A DNA stretch of 59,587 nt. Origin: Mycobacterium colombiense (lineage in GTDB: Bacteria > Actinomycetota > Actinomycetes > Mycobacteriales > Mycobacteriaceae). The stretch lies in assembly GCF_001953985.1 (NCBI RefSeq), contig NZ_MBEI01000048.1:1-59587 (forward strand), read 5' to 3'. Of the stretch, positions 51,663-59,587 are shown piece after piece; the first letter of the stretch is position 1, and each line of letters starts with the position of its first letter. The notes under the pieces were generated by a model that saw nothing but the letters and a program-made list of their open reading frames with translations, did no database searches and was not told the DNA's origin. A program made the position numbers and the translations under genes.

Positions 51663-52271
51663 TCAAAGTACTTGAGCCACAACGCCTGCGATGATGTCGT
51701 CGGGCGCCTCAACGATCCCGACTGCGGTCAGTTGGCCCCCGATGGCGAGTGACGCGATGCCGTGCACCAGCGACCAGAGCGGTGCGGCAACCTCTCGCGG
51801 ATCCCGACCCTCGACGATCCCGGCCTCCTGGCACTTGGTGATCGCGTCGAGCAGGTCGCCGAACGCCTGCTCGCCGGCGACCGCCACGCTCGGCTGCTCG
51901 GCCTTCAGCGACTCCGCGCCGAACATGACCTGATAGTGGTCGGGATGGGCGACCGCCCATTGCACATACGCACGGCCGAGCTCGACAACCCGCTGCTTCG
52001 GATCCGACGCGCGGTCGGCGGCGGCGGTCAGGGCGGCGTGTAGGTCGTGGAATCCCTGTTCGGCGACGGCGGCCAGCAGCTCGGCCTTGTCGGCGAAATG
52101 CCGGTACGGAGCCGCGGCGCTGACGCCGGCGCGCCGCGCCGCCTCCGTGAGGGTGAATCCCTTCGGCCCCTTCTCGGCGACCAGCGATAGCGCGGCGCTG
52201 GTCAGCGCACGTTTGAGGTCGCCGTGGTGATAGCTCTGACGCCGCTTGACGGTCGTCCGCTGCACTGCCAT
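51663..52271 (-). CDS. TetR-family regulator with TetR_C_13/WHG-type ligand domain
   Basis: 202 residues. The basic start RRQSYHHGDLKRALTSAALSLV and the HTH TLTEAARRAGVSAAAPYRHFADKAELL (about residues 39-66) identify the well-known YHHGDL TetR subfamily. The start at 52271 lies nine bases from a perfect inverted repeat, CATTAACAT-N8-ATGTTAATG, between it and the divergent DUF1707 gene. It would repress both itself and the 52335-53592 pair. Confidence 0.88.
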   Translation of the reverse strand: MAVQRTTVKRRQSYHHGDLKRALTSAALSLVAEKGPKGFTLTEAARRAGVSAAAPYRHFADKAELLAAVAEQGFHDLHAALTAAADRASDPKQRVVELGRAYVQWAVAHPDHYQVMFGAESLKAEQPSVAVAGEQAFGDLLDAITKCQEAGIVEGRDPREVAAPLWSLVHGIASLAIGGQLTAVGIVEAPDDIIAGVVAQVL

Positions 52272-52279
52272 GTTGACGA

Positions 52280-52305
52280 CATTAACATTCAGGTCTATGT
52301 TAATG
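52280..52305. promoter_or_regulatory. TetR operator, CATTAACAT-N8-ATGTTAATG
   Basis: Perfect 9-base inverted repeat with an 8-base centre, midway between the divergent TetR and DUF1707 genes. This is the strongest operator in the window. Confidence 0.75.
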
Positions 52306-52334
52306 CTATTCACATCGGCGACCAAGGAGACGAA

Positions 52335-52763
52335 ATGTCGAATCTGCTGGACACCACATCGACGCTCGCCGGCACCCGCGACCGGGAGAAGACCGCCGAC
52401 CTGCTCGGTCAGGCGCTCGCCCAGGGCTATCTGCAGGTGAACGAGTACGACCAACGGCTGCAATCGGCGTTCCAGACGCACACAGCCAAAGAGCTACGCG
52501 AACTCGTCGCGGACCTGCCGCTCGATCGCATCCGGCGCCGCGACCCCCGACGCCGCACCGCTCGCCTCGCCGCCGCACGCCGCGGAGTGCGCGCCCACCT
52601 GGCCGCATATCTGGCCATGTGCGTCATCGTGCTCACCGTCTGGGCGGCGGTCGCCCTGACGACGGACGCCACGTACTTCTGGCCGATCTGGCCCATCCTC
52701 GGCGCGGGAATCGGACTCGTCAGCCACGCCATGTCGATCCCGCGCGGCAAGCAAAGCCATTGA
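52335..52763 (+). CDS. DUF1707 (SHOCT-like) membrane protein
   Basis: 142 residues. The N-terminal DUF1707 domain has RDREKTADLLGQALAQGYLQVNEYDQRL, then AKELRELVADLP. A basic linker (RRRDPRRRTARLAAARRG) leads into two membrane helices (AYLAMCVIVLTVWAAVAL and FWPIWPILGAGIGLVSHAM). DUF1707 proteins are common membrane-associated actinobacterial proteins, role unknown. ATG 52335 is preceded by AAGGAG. It is co-directional with the SDR 28 bases downstream and lies behind the TetR operator. Confidence 0.85.
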   Translation: MSNLLDTTSTLAGTRDREKTADLLGQALAQGYLQVNEYDQRLQSAFQTHTAKELRELVADLPLDRIRRRDPRRRTARLAAARRGVRAHLAAYLAMCVIVLTVWAAVALTTDATYFWPIWPILGAGIGLVSHAMSIPRGKQSH

Positions 52764-52791
52764 GCACCAGCACTACTCGTGAGGAACAGTC

Positions 52792-53592
52792 ATGAAGAAC
52801 ACGGCAGTGGTCACCGGCGCCAGCTCAGGTCTGGGCGCGATTTTCGCCGAACAACTGGCGCAGCGGGGTTTCTCGTTGGTGTTGGCCGGACGGGACCAAG
52901 CTCGGCTCGAGGCCGTCAAGCAACGGATCGGACAGGACACCGAGGTCGAACTGGTCGTGGGTGACCTCGGCACCGAGGACGGTGTCGAGGATTTGATCGC
53001 TCGCCTAAACGGGCAGGTGATCGACGTGTTGGTCAACAACGCGGGCTTCGGCACCTACGGCCCGTTCGCGGAAATCGACGCCGGTCGCGAACGCGAACTC
53101 GTCGCGGTCAACGTCGACGCGCCGGTGCGCCTGACCCACGCGGTCCTGCCCGGCATGCTGGCCCGGGGTCGCGGCGGCATCTTGAATGTGGCCTCCACCA
53201 TCGCCTTTCAGCCCGGCACCTATCAGGCCACCTACGGCGCATCGAAGGCGTTCGTGCTGTCGCTGAGCCAGGCCTTGTGGGCCGAGACCCGCGGATCCGG
53301 CGTCACGGTGACCGCGCTCTGCCCCGGGCCCACCCACACCGGTTTCGTCGACGCGCTCGGGTCCGACGTCTCGCACACCGCCGTCTATCGGCACCTCGCC
53401 GCACCCGAACCGGTCGTGGCCGCCGGGTTGCGCGGTCTCGAGCGCGGCCGCGCAGTGGTCGTGCCCGGCTGGCGCGACCGGATGATGGTGACGGGCACAC
53501 GATTCGCGCCCGGATGGCTGTCGGCGATCGTGAGCGGGCGGATGCTGCGACCCGCGGCGGCGGCCCGCGACGCGCTGGCGCCGGATCGATAG
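52792..53592 (+). CDS. Short-chain dehydrogenase/reductase
   Basis: 266 residues, classical SDR of the 'DltE-like' type. The cofactor motif is TGASSGLG at residues 8-15, NNAG is at 82-85, and the catalytic residues are Ser135, Tyr148 and Lys152 (YGASK). The arginine after beta-2 (LAGRD) indicates NADP(H). The C-terminus is extended by a hydrophobic segment (WLSAIVSGRMLRP) that may touch the membrane. It is co-transcribed with the DUF1707 gene and probably induced when the TetR at 51663 is released. Confidence 0.88.
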   Translation: MKNTAVVTGASSGLGAIFAEQLAQRGFSLVLAGRDQARLEAVKQRIGQDTEVELVVGDLGTEDGVEDLIARLNGQVIDVLVNNAGFGTYGPFAEIDAGRERELVAVNVDAPVRLTHAVLPGMLARGRGGILNVASTIAFQPGTYQATYGASKAFVLSLSQALWAETRGSGVTVTALCPGPTHTGFVDALGSDVSHTAVYRHLAAPEPVVAAGLRGLERGRAVVVPGWRDRMMVTGTRFAPGWLSAIVSGRMLRPAAAARDALAPDR

Positions 53593-53600
53593 ACGACTTT

Positions 53601-53632
53601 CAAACGCGCTAGCACATCCGCTAGCGCGTTTG
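53601..53632. promoter_or_regulatory. Large palindrome containing copy D of the 20-bp element
   Basis: Perfect 13-base arms, CAAACGCGCTAGC (53601-53613) and GCTAGCGCGTTTG (53620-53632), around ACATCC. It lies nine bases after the SDR stop and before the convergent kinase gene. It could be a strong hairpin terminator, but the core matches copies A-C, including the central CAT, so it may be a protein site. Confidence 0.6.
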
Positions 53633-53737
53633 AGAATCATGTTATGGTCGGAAAGCCGTTACTCAAGTGACGTATGAGGCCAAGACAAACTACCCCGTCG
53701 CACGCGGGTGAGCCGAAATCAACTGCCCGCGTGGTGA

Positions 53738-55225
53738 TTACGACGCCGTGGCGTATTGCAGCACGCGTTCGGAGGAATCGACGTGTCCATAGCTGATGAT
53801 CCGCAGCCGGTTCGGACGCACCTCGTAGACGACGCCGTCGACCGGATTGGTGACGTCGAATCCGTCCTCGACCTGCTCGGCATTGGAGAGTTCGAGGTGG
53901 GCGCCGTCGCGGATCCGCTCGCCGCGGTAATAGTAAGTGCCACTGAGGTTTTTACACACCACCGCCAGTGACTGCGCGGTTCGCACCACCAAGGCCGGCG
54001 GGTTGCCCGGGTCGCAACGGGCCGTCTCGCCCACGAAGCCCAACCCGTCGGCGCCCTTCACCGGACGCGACAGCGTCGGCGTCAGTGGCGGCGGCGAGGA
54101 CGTCGAGGACGGCGGCGCGGCCGCCTGCGCAGTCGAAAGCGGCGGTGAGGTCGGACCGTTGTGATGAGTCCCGCCAACCAGATTCACCGACAACAGCAGC
54201 CCCGCGATCAACACCACCGCTGCCACAGCGGCCACCACGAGCGGGGTGCGGCCGATCGCCGGCCAGTGCCACGAGCGTTCGGGCGCAGCAGGCGACGAGG
54301 GGCCAACATCAGCGGGCTCCTCGAGTTCCGCAAGCGAGACGGTCGGCAACGGGCGCGTCTTGCGAGGGGGACCGCCTCGGCCGGCCGCGGCACCCACCGG
54401 CTCGTAGGCCGCGAACACCGCCTCGCTGGCGGCGCGGGCGAGCTCACCCGCGGACGCGAATCGCGCAACGCGCGGCTTGGCCATGCCCCGGGTGATGATG
54501 TCGTCGTACTCCCGGCCGACGCCGCGGCGCATGATGCTGGGCCGGGGCGCCGGCGCCAGCATGTGCGCGCGCTTCAGCTCCCCCGCGTCCTCGCTGTCGA
54601 ACGGCGGCTGGCCGGTGAGGCATTCGTACAGCACGCACGCCAGCGAGTAGACGTCGGTCTGCGGCCCAACACGCCCGGTGGTGAATCGCTCGGGCGCCAT
54701 GTAGGTTCGCGAGATGTTCTCGTCGCCGGCGGCCTGGGCGATGCCGAAGTCGGCGAGGTAGGTGAAGTGGTCGTGGGTGAGCAGGATGTTCTCCGGCTTG
54801 ACGTCGAGGTGCACCAGCCCCTCGGCGTGCGCGGCATCTAAAGCGCGCGCCACCTGCGCAGTGATCGATGCGGCGCGCGACGGCTCCAGGCCGCCCTGCT
54901 CGCGCAGCAGATCCTTGAGGCTGCCCCCGTCGTCGACCAGGTGCATGTCGATGAAGGGCACCCCGTCGATCTCGCCGAAGTCATGCAGCGGCAGCACATG
55001 TGGTTCCTGCAGTCGCGTCACCTTGCGGCACTCGCGCCAAAGGCGTTGCTGGAAGCCAGGGTCCGCCGCCGTCTCGCCACGTAGTAGCTTGAGGGCGACC
55101 ATCCGGTCCTTAACCGTGTCGTACGCGCGGTAGACCTCGCCCATCGCCCCGGTGCCGATCAGTGATCGCAGCTCGTACGGCCCGAACCGGGTACCGAGCC
55201 GCGAACCGCGGGACGAGGAGGTCAC
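53738..55225 (-). CDS. Membrane-anchored Ser/Thr protein kinase (PknE/PknF/PknH type)
   Basis: 495 residues. The kinase domain covers about residues 15-275. The Gly-loop is GTGAMGEV (24-31), the lysine is Lys46 (VALK), and the alpha-C glutamate is in WREC. The catalytic loop is HLDVKPEN (139-146), with Asp141 present but Leu in place of the usual Arg. DFG is at 159-161 and the APE-like motif is MAPER. A Pro-rich juxtamembrane linker leads to one membrane helix (about 327-351) and a secreted domain of roughly 140 residues with a CDPGN/CKNLSG cysteine pair. The cytosolic kinase thus reads an external signal. It is convergent with the SDR gene. Confidence 0.92.
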   Translation of the reverse strand: MTSSSRGSRLGTRFGPYELRSLIGTGAMGEVYRAYDTVKDRMVALKLLRGETAADPGFQQRLWRECRKVTRLQEPHVLPLHDFGEIDGVPFIDMHLVDDGGSLKDLLREQGGLEPSRAASITAQVARALDAAHAEGLVHLDVKPENILLTHDHFTYLADFGIAQAAGDENISRTYMAPERFTTGRVGPQTDVYSLACVLYECLTGQPPFDSEDAGELKRAHMLAPAPRPSIMRRGVGREYDDIITRGMAKPRVARFASAGELARAASEAVFAAYEPVGAAAGRGGPPRKTRPLPTVSLAELEEPADVGPSSPAAPERSWHWPAIGRTPLVVAAVAAVVLIAGLLLSVNLVGGTHHNGPTSPPLSTAQAAAPPSSTSSPPPLTPTLSRPVKGADGLGFVGETARCDPGNPPALVVRTAQSLAVVCKNLSGTYYYRGERIRDGAHLELSNAEQVEDGFDVTNPVDGVVYEVRPNRLRIISYGHVDSSERVLQYATAS

Positions 55226-55486
55226 GTCAGCAATCCTTTCTCAAGACAGTCCAGCCCGCGAGTTCCCGAATCGGGCGTCGACATAACGTGGGCAGCCTCA
55301 CGCGTGTCGCTACACCGAGACACCGCTGATGGCCGCTATTGTTCGCCGGCCGGCTGGCCAACAGGATCGGCCTGCACGAAACCGCGCCTTCCCTACCCTA
55401 GCGGCAACGACACCGTCCAGGCAGACCGAGCCACCGCCCCGAATACAGTGAGTAATTGTCCGGCACGTAAGCAGGTGAGGCCTTCG

Positions 55487-56872
55487 ATGACCGACATGAC
55501 GGCGCGGTTCGCGGAAATCGTCGGCGCGCACAACCTGCTTACCGGCGACGCCATTTCCGACGACTACGCGCACGACGAGGTGCTGACCAAGCCGCCGCAG
55601 AAGCCGGCTTACCTGGCCAAGCCCGCGACCGCCGACGAGGTCGCACAACTGCTCGAGCTCGCCACGGAAAGCCGGGTGCCGGTGACGGCCCGCGGCTCGG
55701 GCACCGGCTTGTCGGGCGCGGCGATCCCCTGCGCGGACGGGCTGCTGATCTCCTTCGAGCGCATGAACGCCGTGCTGGAGGTCGACGTCACCAACCAGGT
55801 CGCCGTCGTGCAACCCGGCGTGACGCTCTCCGAACTGGACGACGCGACCGCCGGCACCGGGCTGCGCTACATGGTCCACCCGGGCGAGCTGTCCTCGAGC
55901 GTCGGTGGCAACGTCGGCACCAACGCGGGCGGCATGCGCGCGGTCAAGTACGGCATCGCCCGCCACAACGTGCTCGGGCTGCAGGCCGCGCTGCCCACCG
56001 GCGAGCTCATCCGCACCGGCGGCAAGATCGCTAAGGTCTCCACCGGTTACGACCTGACCCAGCTCATCGTCGGTTCCGAGGGCACCCTGGCCCTGGCCAC
56101 CGAGGTGACCGTCAAGCTGCATCCGCGCCTCGACCACAGCGCCACCGTGCTCGCCCCGTTCGCCGATTTCGACCAGGTCATGGAGGCGGTGCCCAAGATC
56201 CTCGCCAGCGGCCTGGCGCCCTACATCCTGGAGTACATCGACAACGTGACGATGGCCGCGCTGGTGCACACCCAGAACCTGGAGCTCGGCCTTCCCGACA
56301 ACATCCGCGACAGCTGTCAGGCCTATCTGGTTGTGGCGCTTGAGAATCGGACCACCGACCGGCTGGACGAGGACGTCGAGAAGACCGGCGAGCTGCTCGC
56401 CGAGCTGGGCGCGGTGGACGCCTACGTGCTCGAAGGCGGCTCGGCGCGCAAGCTCATCGAGGCGCGCGAGAAGGCGTTCTGGACGCTCAAGGCGCTCAAC
56501 GCCGACGACCTCATCGACGCCGTGGTGCCGCGCGGCGCGATGCCGAAGTTTCTGTCCGGGGCGCGCGGTCTGGCGGCGGCGGCCGGCGGCGCCGCGGCGG
56601 GCTGCGGGCACGCGGGTGACGGCAACGTGCACCTGGCCATCTTCTGCCCGGACGCGGCGATCCGGAAGAAGCTGCTGACCGACATCTTCGCGCTGGCAAT
56701 GGAATTGGGCGGCGCGATCTCCGGCGAGCACGGCCTCGGCCGCGCCAAGGCCCCGTACTTCGTGGAGCTCGAGGACCCGGTCAAAGTCGACCTGATGCGC
56801 CGCATCAAGGCAAGCTTCGACCCGGCGGGCATCCTCAACCCCGATGTCGCGTTCGCAGCGGGCGACGCGTAA
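55487..56872 (+). CDS. FAD-binding oxidase (GlcD/D-lactate dehydrogenase type)
   Basis: 461 residues. The PP-type FAD domain has VPVTARGSGTGLSGAAIP near residue 65 and HPGELSSSVGGNVGTNAGGMRAVKYG near residue 130, with IVGSEGTLALATEV. The C-terminal cap ends in the HAGDGNVH and GEHGLGRAKAPYF motifs of the FAD-oxidase C domain. It would oxidise a 2-hydroxy acid such as glycolate or D-lactate. Rv1257c of M. tuberculosis is similar, and there too it lies beside a TetR and a P450. ATG 55487 is chosen because the sequence upstream has no family character. The 260 bases before it hold no gene. Confidence 0.85.
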   Translation: MTDMTARFAEIVGAHNLLTGDAISDDYAHDEVLTKPPQKPAYLAKPATADEVAQLLELATESRVPVTARGSGTGLSGAAIPCADGLLISFERMNAVLEVDVTNQVAVVQPGVTLSELDDATAGTGLRYMVHPGELSSSVGGNVGTNAGGMRAVKYGIARHNVLGLQAALPTGELIRTGGKIAKVSTGYDLTQLIVGSEGTLALATEVTVKLHPRLDHSATVLAPFADFDQVMEAVPKILASGLAPYILEYIDNVTMAALVHTQNLELGLPDNIRDSCQAYLVVALENRTTDRLDEDVEKTGELLAELGAVDAYVLEGGSARKLIEAREKAFWTLKALNADDLIDAVVPRGAMPKFLSGARGLAAAAGGAAAGCGHAGDGNVHLAIFCPDAAIRKKLLTDIFALAMELGGAISGEHGLGRAKAPYFVELEDPVKVDLMRRIKASFDPAGILNPDVAFAAGDA

Positions 56873-56876
56873 GCGA

Positions 56877-57542
56877 CTAAATCGGCCCGGTGACCATCGG
56901 CATCAGGTAGTTGCGCACGTAGGCGCGGGTGTCGTCGATGGTGGCCAGATTGATGCCCGTGTGCGGGGTCACGATGAACGACAGCGTCAGCCGGGTGTGC
57001 AACTCGGCGACCGTGCGCAGGTGACGCTCCTGAGCCGCAGTGGTTTTCGACGTCCCGTAGAGTTCGGTGCGCAGCAGCCCCATGGCGTGTTCGGTGGCGT
57101 AGTCGAGGATAGCGCCCGCGTCGATGGTCAGGCTGGGCAGGATCGTCTCGGGCTCGGTGCGCAGCAACTTCTTGAGCAGGGCATGTTCGCGCATGAACGT
57201 CACCGAGAACACCGTGCTGTAGACCATCCGGTCTTCGAGCGTCTCGCCATGCGCCCAGGCCTGCGCGTCGCCCTCGAGGAAGCGGCGCGCTTCGGCGAGC
57301 ACGACGGCGTCGACGAGCGCCGCCTTGGTCGGGAATCGCCGGTACAGGGTGGCCCGCCCGACGCCGCTGCGCCGCGCGACGTCTTCCATGGTGATCCGGC
57401 GCATGCCGACGAGTTCGGCCTGCTCGATGGTGGCGGCCAGGATGCGGGCGGTGATCTCGTCGGGGCTGACAACCTGGGCGAGGACAACGGGATCGGGTTC
57501 GGTGAGCCGACGGACGAACTCCGCCGTTCGCGTCGTTGTCAT
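56877..57542 (-). CDS. TetR-family regulator
   Basis: 221 residues. The helix-turn-helix is ITMEDVARRSGVGRATLYRRFPTKAAL (about residues 50-76). The C-terminal domain is helical and hydrophobic. ATG 57542 has GGAGGGATCG just before it. It is convergent with the oxidase gene (four bases apart) and divergent from the P450 at 57651. The operator TGAGAC-N7-GTCTCA between them makes it the probable repressor of that P450. Confidence 0.88.
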   Translation of the reverse strand: MTTTRTAEFVRRLTEPDPVVLAQVVSPDEITARILAATIEQAELVGMRRITMEDVARRSGVGRATLYRRFPTKAALVDAVVLAEARRFLEGDAQAWAHGETLEDRMVYSTVFSVTFMREHALLKKLLRTEPETILPSLTIDAGAILDYATEHAMGLLRTELYGTSKTTAAQERHLRTVAELHTRLTLSFIVTPHTGINLATIDDTRAYVRNYLMPMVTGPI

Positions 57543-57596
57543 CGATCCCTCCTTGCCGGTTCGTCGGGGCCGTCGTATCGTAGCGATCGAAGCGCG

Positions 57597-57615
57597 TGAG
57601 ACATTGAGAGTCTCA
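57597..57615. promoter_or_regulatory. Operator between TetR and P450 genes
   Basis: TGAGAC-ATTGAGA-GTCTCA, perfect 6-base arms with a 7-base centre, 36 bases upstream of the P450 start and 55 bases from the TetR start. Confidence 0.6.
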
Positions 57616-57650
57616 TTGTATCGCATGTTGCATCTCTGGGAGGGATCGTT

Positions 57651-58964
57651 ATGCGAGTCGGACTCAGGGCCCGGTGGGCGGCCATGCACGGCGTACCGCG
57701 GGCGTACTTCGCCGTCCAGGCTCGCCGCGGCGACCCATTAGCCCGCCTACTCCGCACCGCCACCTCGGGCGACGACCGCTACGCGCTCATGGAACAGATC
57801 AGGGCGCGCGGACCGGTGGTGCGATCCCCGTACGTGTGGGCCAGCGTCGACCATGCGGTATGCCGACAAATCCTGCGGGACAAGCGCTTTGGCATCACCG
57901 CTCCCACGGAGATGGAGCTACCCGGGCCACTGAAGAAGCTCATCGCGAAAACCGACCCGGGCGTGGCCAATCCGGTGGAGCCGCCCGCCATGGTGATCGT
58001 GAATCCGCCCGATCACACCCGCTACCGGCAACTGGTCGCCCAAAGCTTCACCCCGCGCGCAATCGACTCCCTGGACACCCGCGTCGTCGAGGTGACCATG
58101 GATCTGATCGACCGCATCGCCGCCACACCGCAGCCCGATTTGATCGCCGACTTTGCGACGCAACTGCCGGTCGCCATCATCGCCGAAATCCTTGGCCTGC
58201 CGCCCGATTCCTACGCCCGCATGCTGGGGTGGGGCCGCAGTGGCTCCCCGCTGCTCGACATCGGGATCGACTGGAAGACCTACCGCGACGCCATCGACGG
58301 CCTGCGCGGCGTCGACGACTACCTGCTGGAGCACTTCCACAAGCTGCGCGCCGACGCGCGCAGTGACAATCCGTTCGGCCGCATGGCCGCCGACGGCTCC
58401 CTGACCGACCGTGAGCTCACCGCCAACGCCGCGCTCATCATCGGCGCCGGTTTCGAAACGACGGTGAACCTGATCGGCAACGGCATCGTCCTGCTGCTGC
58501 AGCACCCCGACCAATTGGCGCTGCTACACGACAATCCGGACCTGTGGCCGGGCGCCGTCGAGGAGATCCTGCGGCTCGCCAGCCCCGTTCAGATGACCGC
58601 GCGCACCCCGAGTTGCGACGTCGAGATCGGTGGAGCCCACATCGCGGCCGGCGACATGGTCGGACTCTTCCTCGGTGGCGCCAACCGCGATCCGAAGATC
58701 TTCACGGACCCAACAAGATTCGACATCACCCGGCCCAACGTGCGCGACCATCTGGCGTTCGCGTCCGGCATCCACGCCTGCCTGGGTGCCGCCCTGGCCC
58801 GCATCGAGGGCGCCACCGCGTTGCGCGCCCTCTTCGAAAGCTTCCCCGACCTGCGTCTCACCGCTCCCCCGCAGCGGCGCGGGCTGATCAACCTGCACGG
58901 CTACACCCGGCTGCCAGCCCAACTCGGTGGCCGCAGAACGACTTCCGCCAAACTTCCCGTCTAA
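57651..58964 (+). CDS. Cytochrome P450 (CYP140-like)
   Basis: 437 residues. The N-terminus contains WAAMHGVPRAYF followed by a GDPLARLL motif, as in CYP140. The I-helix is IIGAGFETTVNLIGNGI (acid-alcohol pair present), the ExxR motif is EEILR, and the heme loop is FASGIHACLG with the cysteine at residue 377. Resemblance to M. tuberculosis CYP140 (Rv1880c) is strong in the I-helix and the PDHTRYR region (remembered sequence), so a CYP140-family assignment is likely, not certain. It is co-directional with the F420-type gene 15 bases downstream. Confidence 0.85.
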   Translation: MRVGLRARWAAMHGVPRAYFAVQARRGDPLARLLRTATSGDDRYALMEQIRARGPVVRSPYVWASVDHAVCRQILRDKRFGITAPTEMELPGPLKKLIAKTDPGVANPVEPPAMVIVNPPDHTRYRQLVAQSFTPRAIDSLDTRVVEVTMDLIDRIAATPQPDLIADFATQLPVAIIAEILGLPPDSYARMLGWGRSGSPLLDIGIDWKTYRDAIDGLRGVDDYLLEHFHKLRADARSDNPFGRMAADGSLTDRELTANAALIIGAGFETTVNLIGNGIVLLLQHPDQLALLHDNPDLWPGAVEEILRLASPVQMTARTPSCDVEIGGAHIAAGDMVGLFLGGANRDPKIFTDPTRFDITRPNVRDHLAFASGIHACLGAALARIEGATALRALFESFPDLRLTAPPQRRGLINLHGYTRLPAQLGGRRTTSAKLPV

Positions 58965-58979
58965 AGCTCAGGAGTTCGC

Positions 58980-59390
58980 ATGTCCCCCAAGGATCACCCC
59001 AACAGCGCCCCCGGCCTGCCGATGCTGTTTCCCACCTGGATCGACCGGTTGCAGATGAAGTACATGAACCCGGTCATGCGGCGGGTGGCCCGCTTTCTGC
59101 CGACGTTCGTCGTGGTCAACCATCGCGGCCGCAAATCGGGCAAGCCGTACCGGACGGTGGTGAACGCCTATCGCAAGGGCAACGTCGTCGCAATCCTGTT
59201 GGGCCACGGGAAGACCGACTGGGTGAAGAACCTGCTGGCCGCCGGCGAGGGCGATCTGCAGTTTCGCAGTCGCGACGTGCACATCACCAACCTGCGGGTG
59301 CTGCCCACCGGCGCCGACGGCGACGGACTGCCGTTCGTCGCGCGGGTGGGGCTGCGCCGGATGGGGGTTCTGGTCGCCGACGTCGCCTGA
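58980..59390 (+). CDS. Deazaflavin-dependent nitroreductase-family protein
   Basis: 136 residues with the FDOR/Ddn blocks VVVNHRGRKSGKPYRTVVNAYRKGN and LGHGKTDWVKNLLAAGEGDL. GRKSG is the F420-phosphate loop. It would reduce a small organic molecule with F420H2. Co-transcription with the P450 suggests it modifies the P450 product or provides redox balance. A second, unrelated copy of this family lies at 23315. Confidence 0.82.
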   Translation: MSPKDHPNSAPGLPMLFPTWIDRLQMKYMNPVMRRVARFLPTFVVVNHRGRKSGKPYRTVVNAYRKGNVVAILLGHGKTDWVKNLLAAGEGDLQFRSRDVHITNLRVLPTGADGDGLPFVARVGLRRMGVLVADVA

Positions 59391-59395
59391 AAGAC

Positions 59396-59587
<192 letters not shown>

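Overview
The window comes from a high-GC actinobacterium, almost certainly a slow-growing non-tuberculous Mycobacterium. The markers are an mceA-F operon, CYP124 and four other cytochromes P450, two cutinases, an MmpS-like secreted protein, a PapA-type acyltransferase, deazaflavin (F420)-type reductases and the end of trxB. About 60 genes are supported. Most lie in tight cassettes whose stop and start codons overlap (ATGA or TGATG). No rRNA, tRNA, CRISPR array, integrase or transposase was seen.

Layout. 1-10.5 kb: Hsp70-like protein (runs off the left edge), DapB-like dehydrogenase, MmpS-like protein, cyp124, flavin monooxygenase, cutinase, amidase, PapA-like acyltransferase. 10.8-13.7 kb: acyl-CoA-dehydrogenase-like flavin monooxygenase, TetR, two carboxymuconolactone-decarboxylase-like proteins. 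13.9-30.1 kb: a large catabolic region read leftwards, with two paralogous TetR regulators, two P450s, thiolase/DUF35, CoA-transferase, APT-like kinase, alpha/beta hydrolase, SDR, amidohydrolase, aldehyde dehydrogenase and acyl-CoA ligase. Four promoters in this region carry the same TAGAA-N5-TTCTA element, so it looks like one regulon for an unidentified, probably cyclic or branched, carbon source. 30.4-37.8 kb: mceA-F read rightwards with no yrbE permease genes in front. 37.8-40.4 kb: secreted C39-like peptidase, GAF-ANTAR regulator, second cutinase.

40.6-49.7 kb is an accessory island, visibly richer in A/T than its flanks. It begins with two wrecked genes: an EcsC-family remnant and a frameshifted partial copy of mceF. 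Next come a 49-residue basic protein and a divergent, translationally coupled run: sigma-like factor, ParB-like protein, SNF2 helicase, small PD-(D/E)XK-type nuclease candidate and a C5-cytosine methyltransferase fused to a degenerate Vsr domain. A stand-alone Vsr nuclease faces this run tail to tail. This is the best candidate in the window for an undescribed restriction/defence system. The 42472-42709 gap holds nothing recognisable.

49.8-59.6 kb returns to ordinary mycobacterial content: VOC protein, P450, TetR with a clear operator, DUF1707 protein, SDR, Ser/Thr kinase, GlcD-like oxidase, TetR divergent from a CYP140-like P450, F420-type reductase, and the 3' end of trxB. Functions are read from motifs and remembered family sequences; no database search was run.
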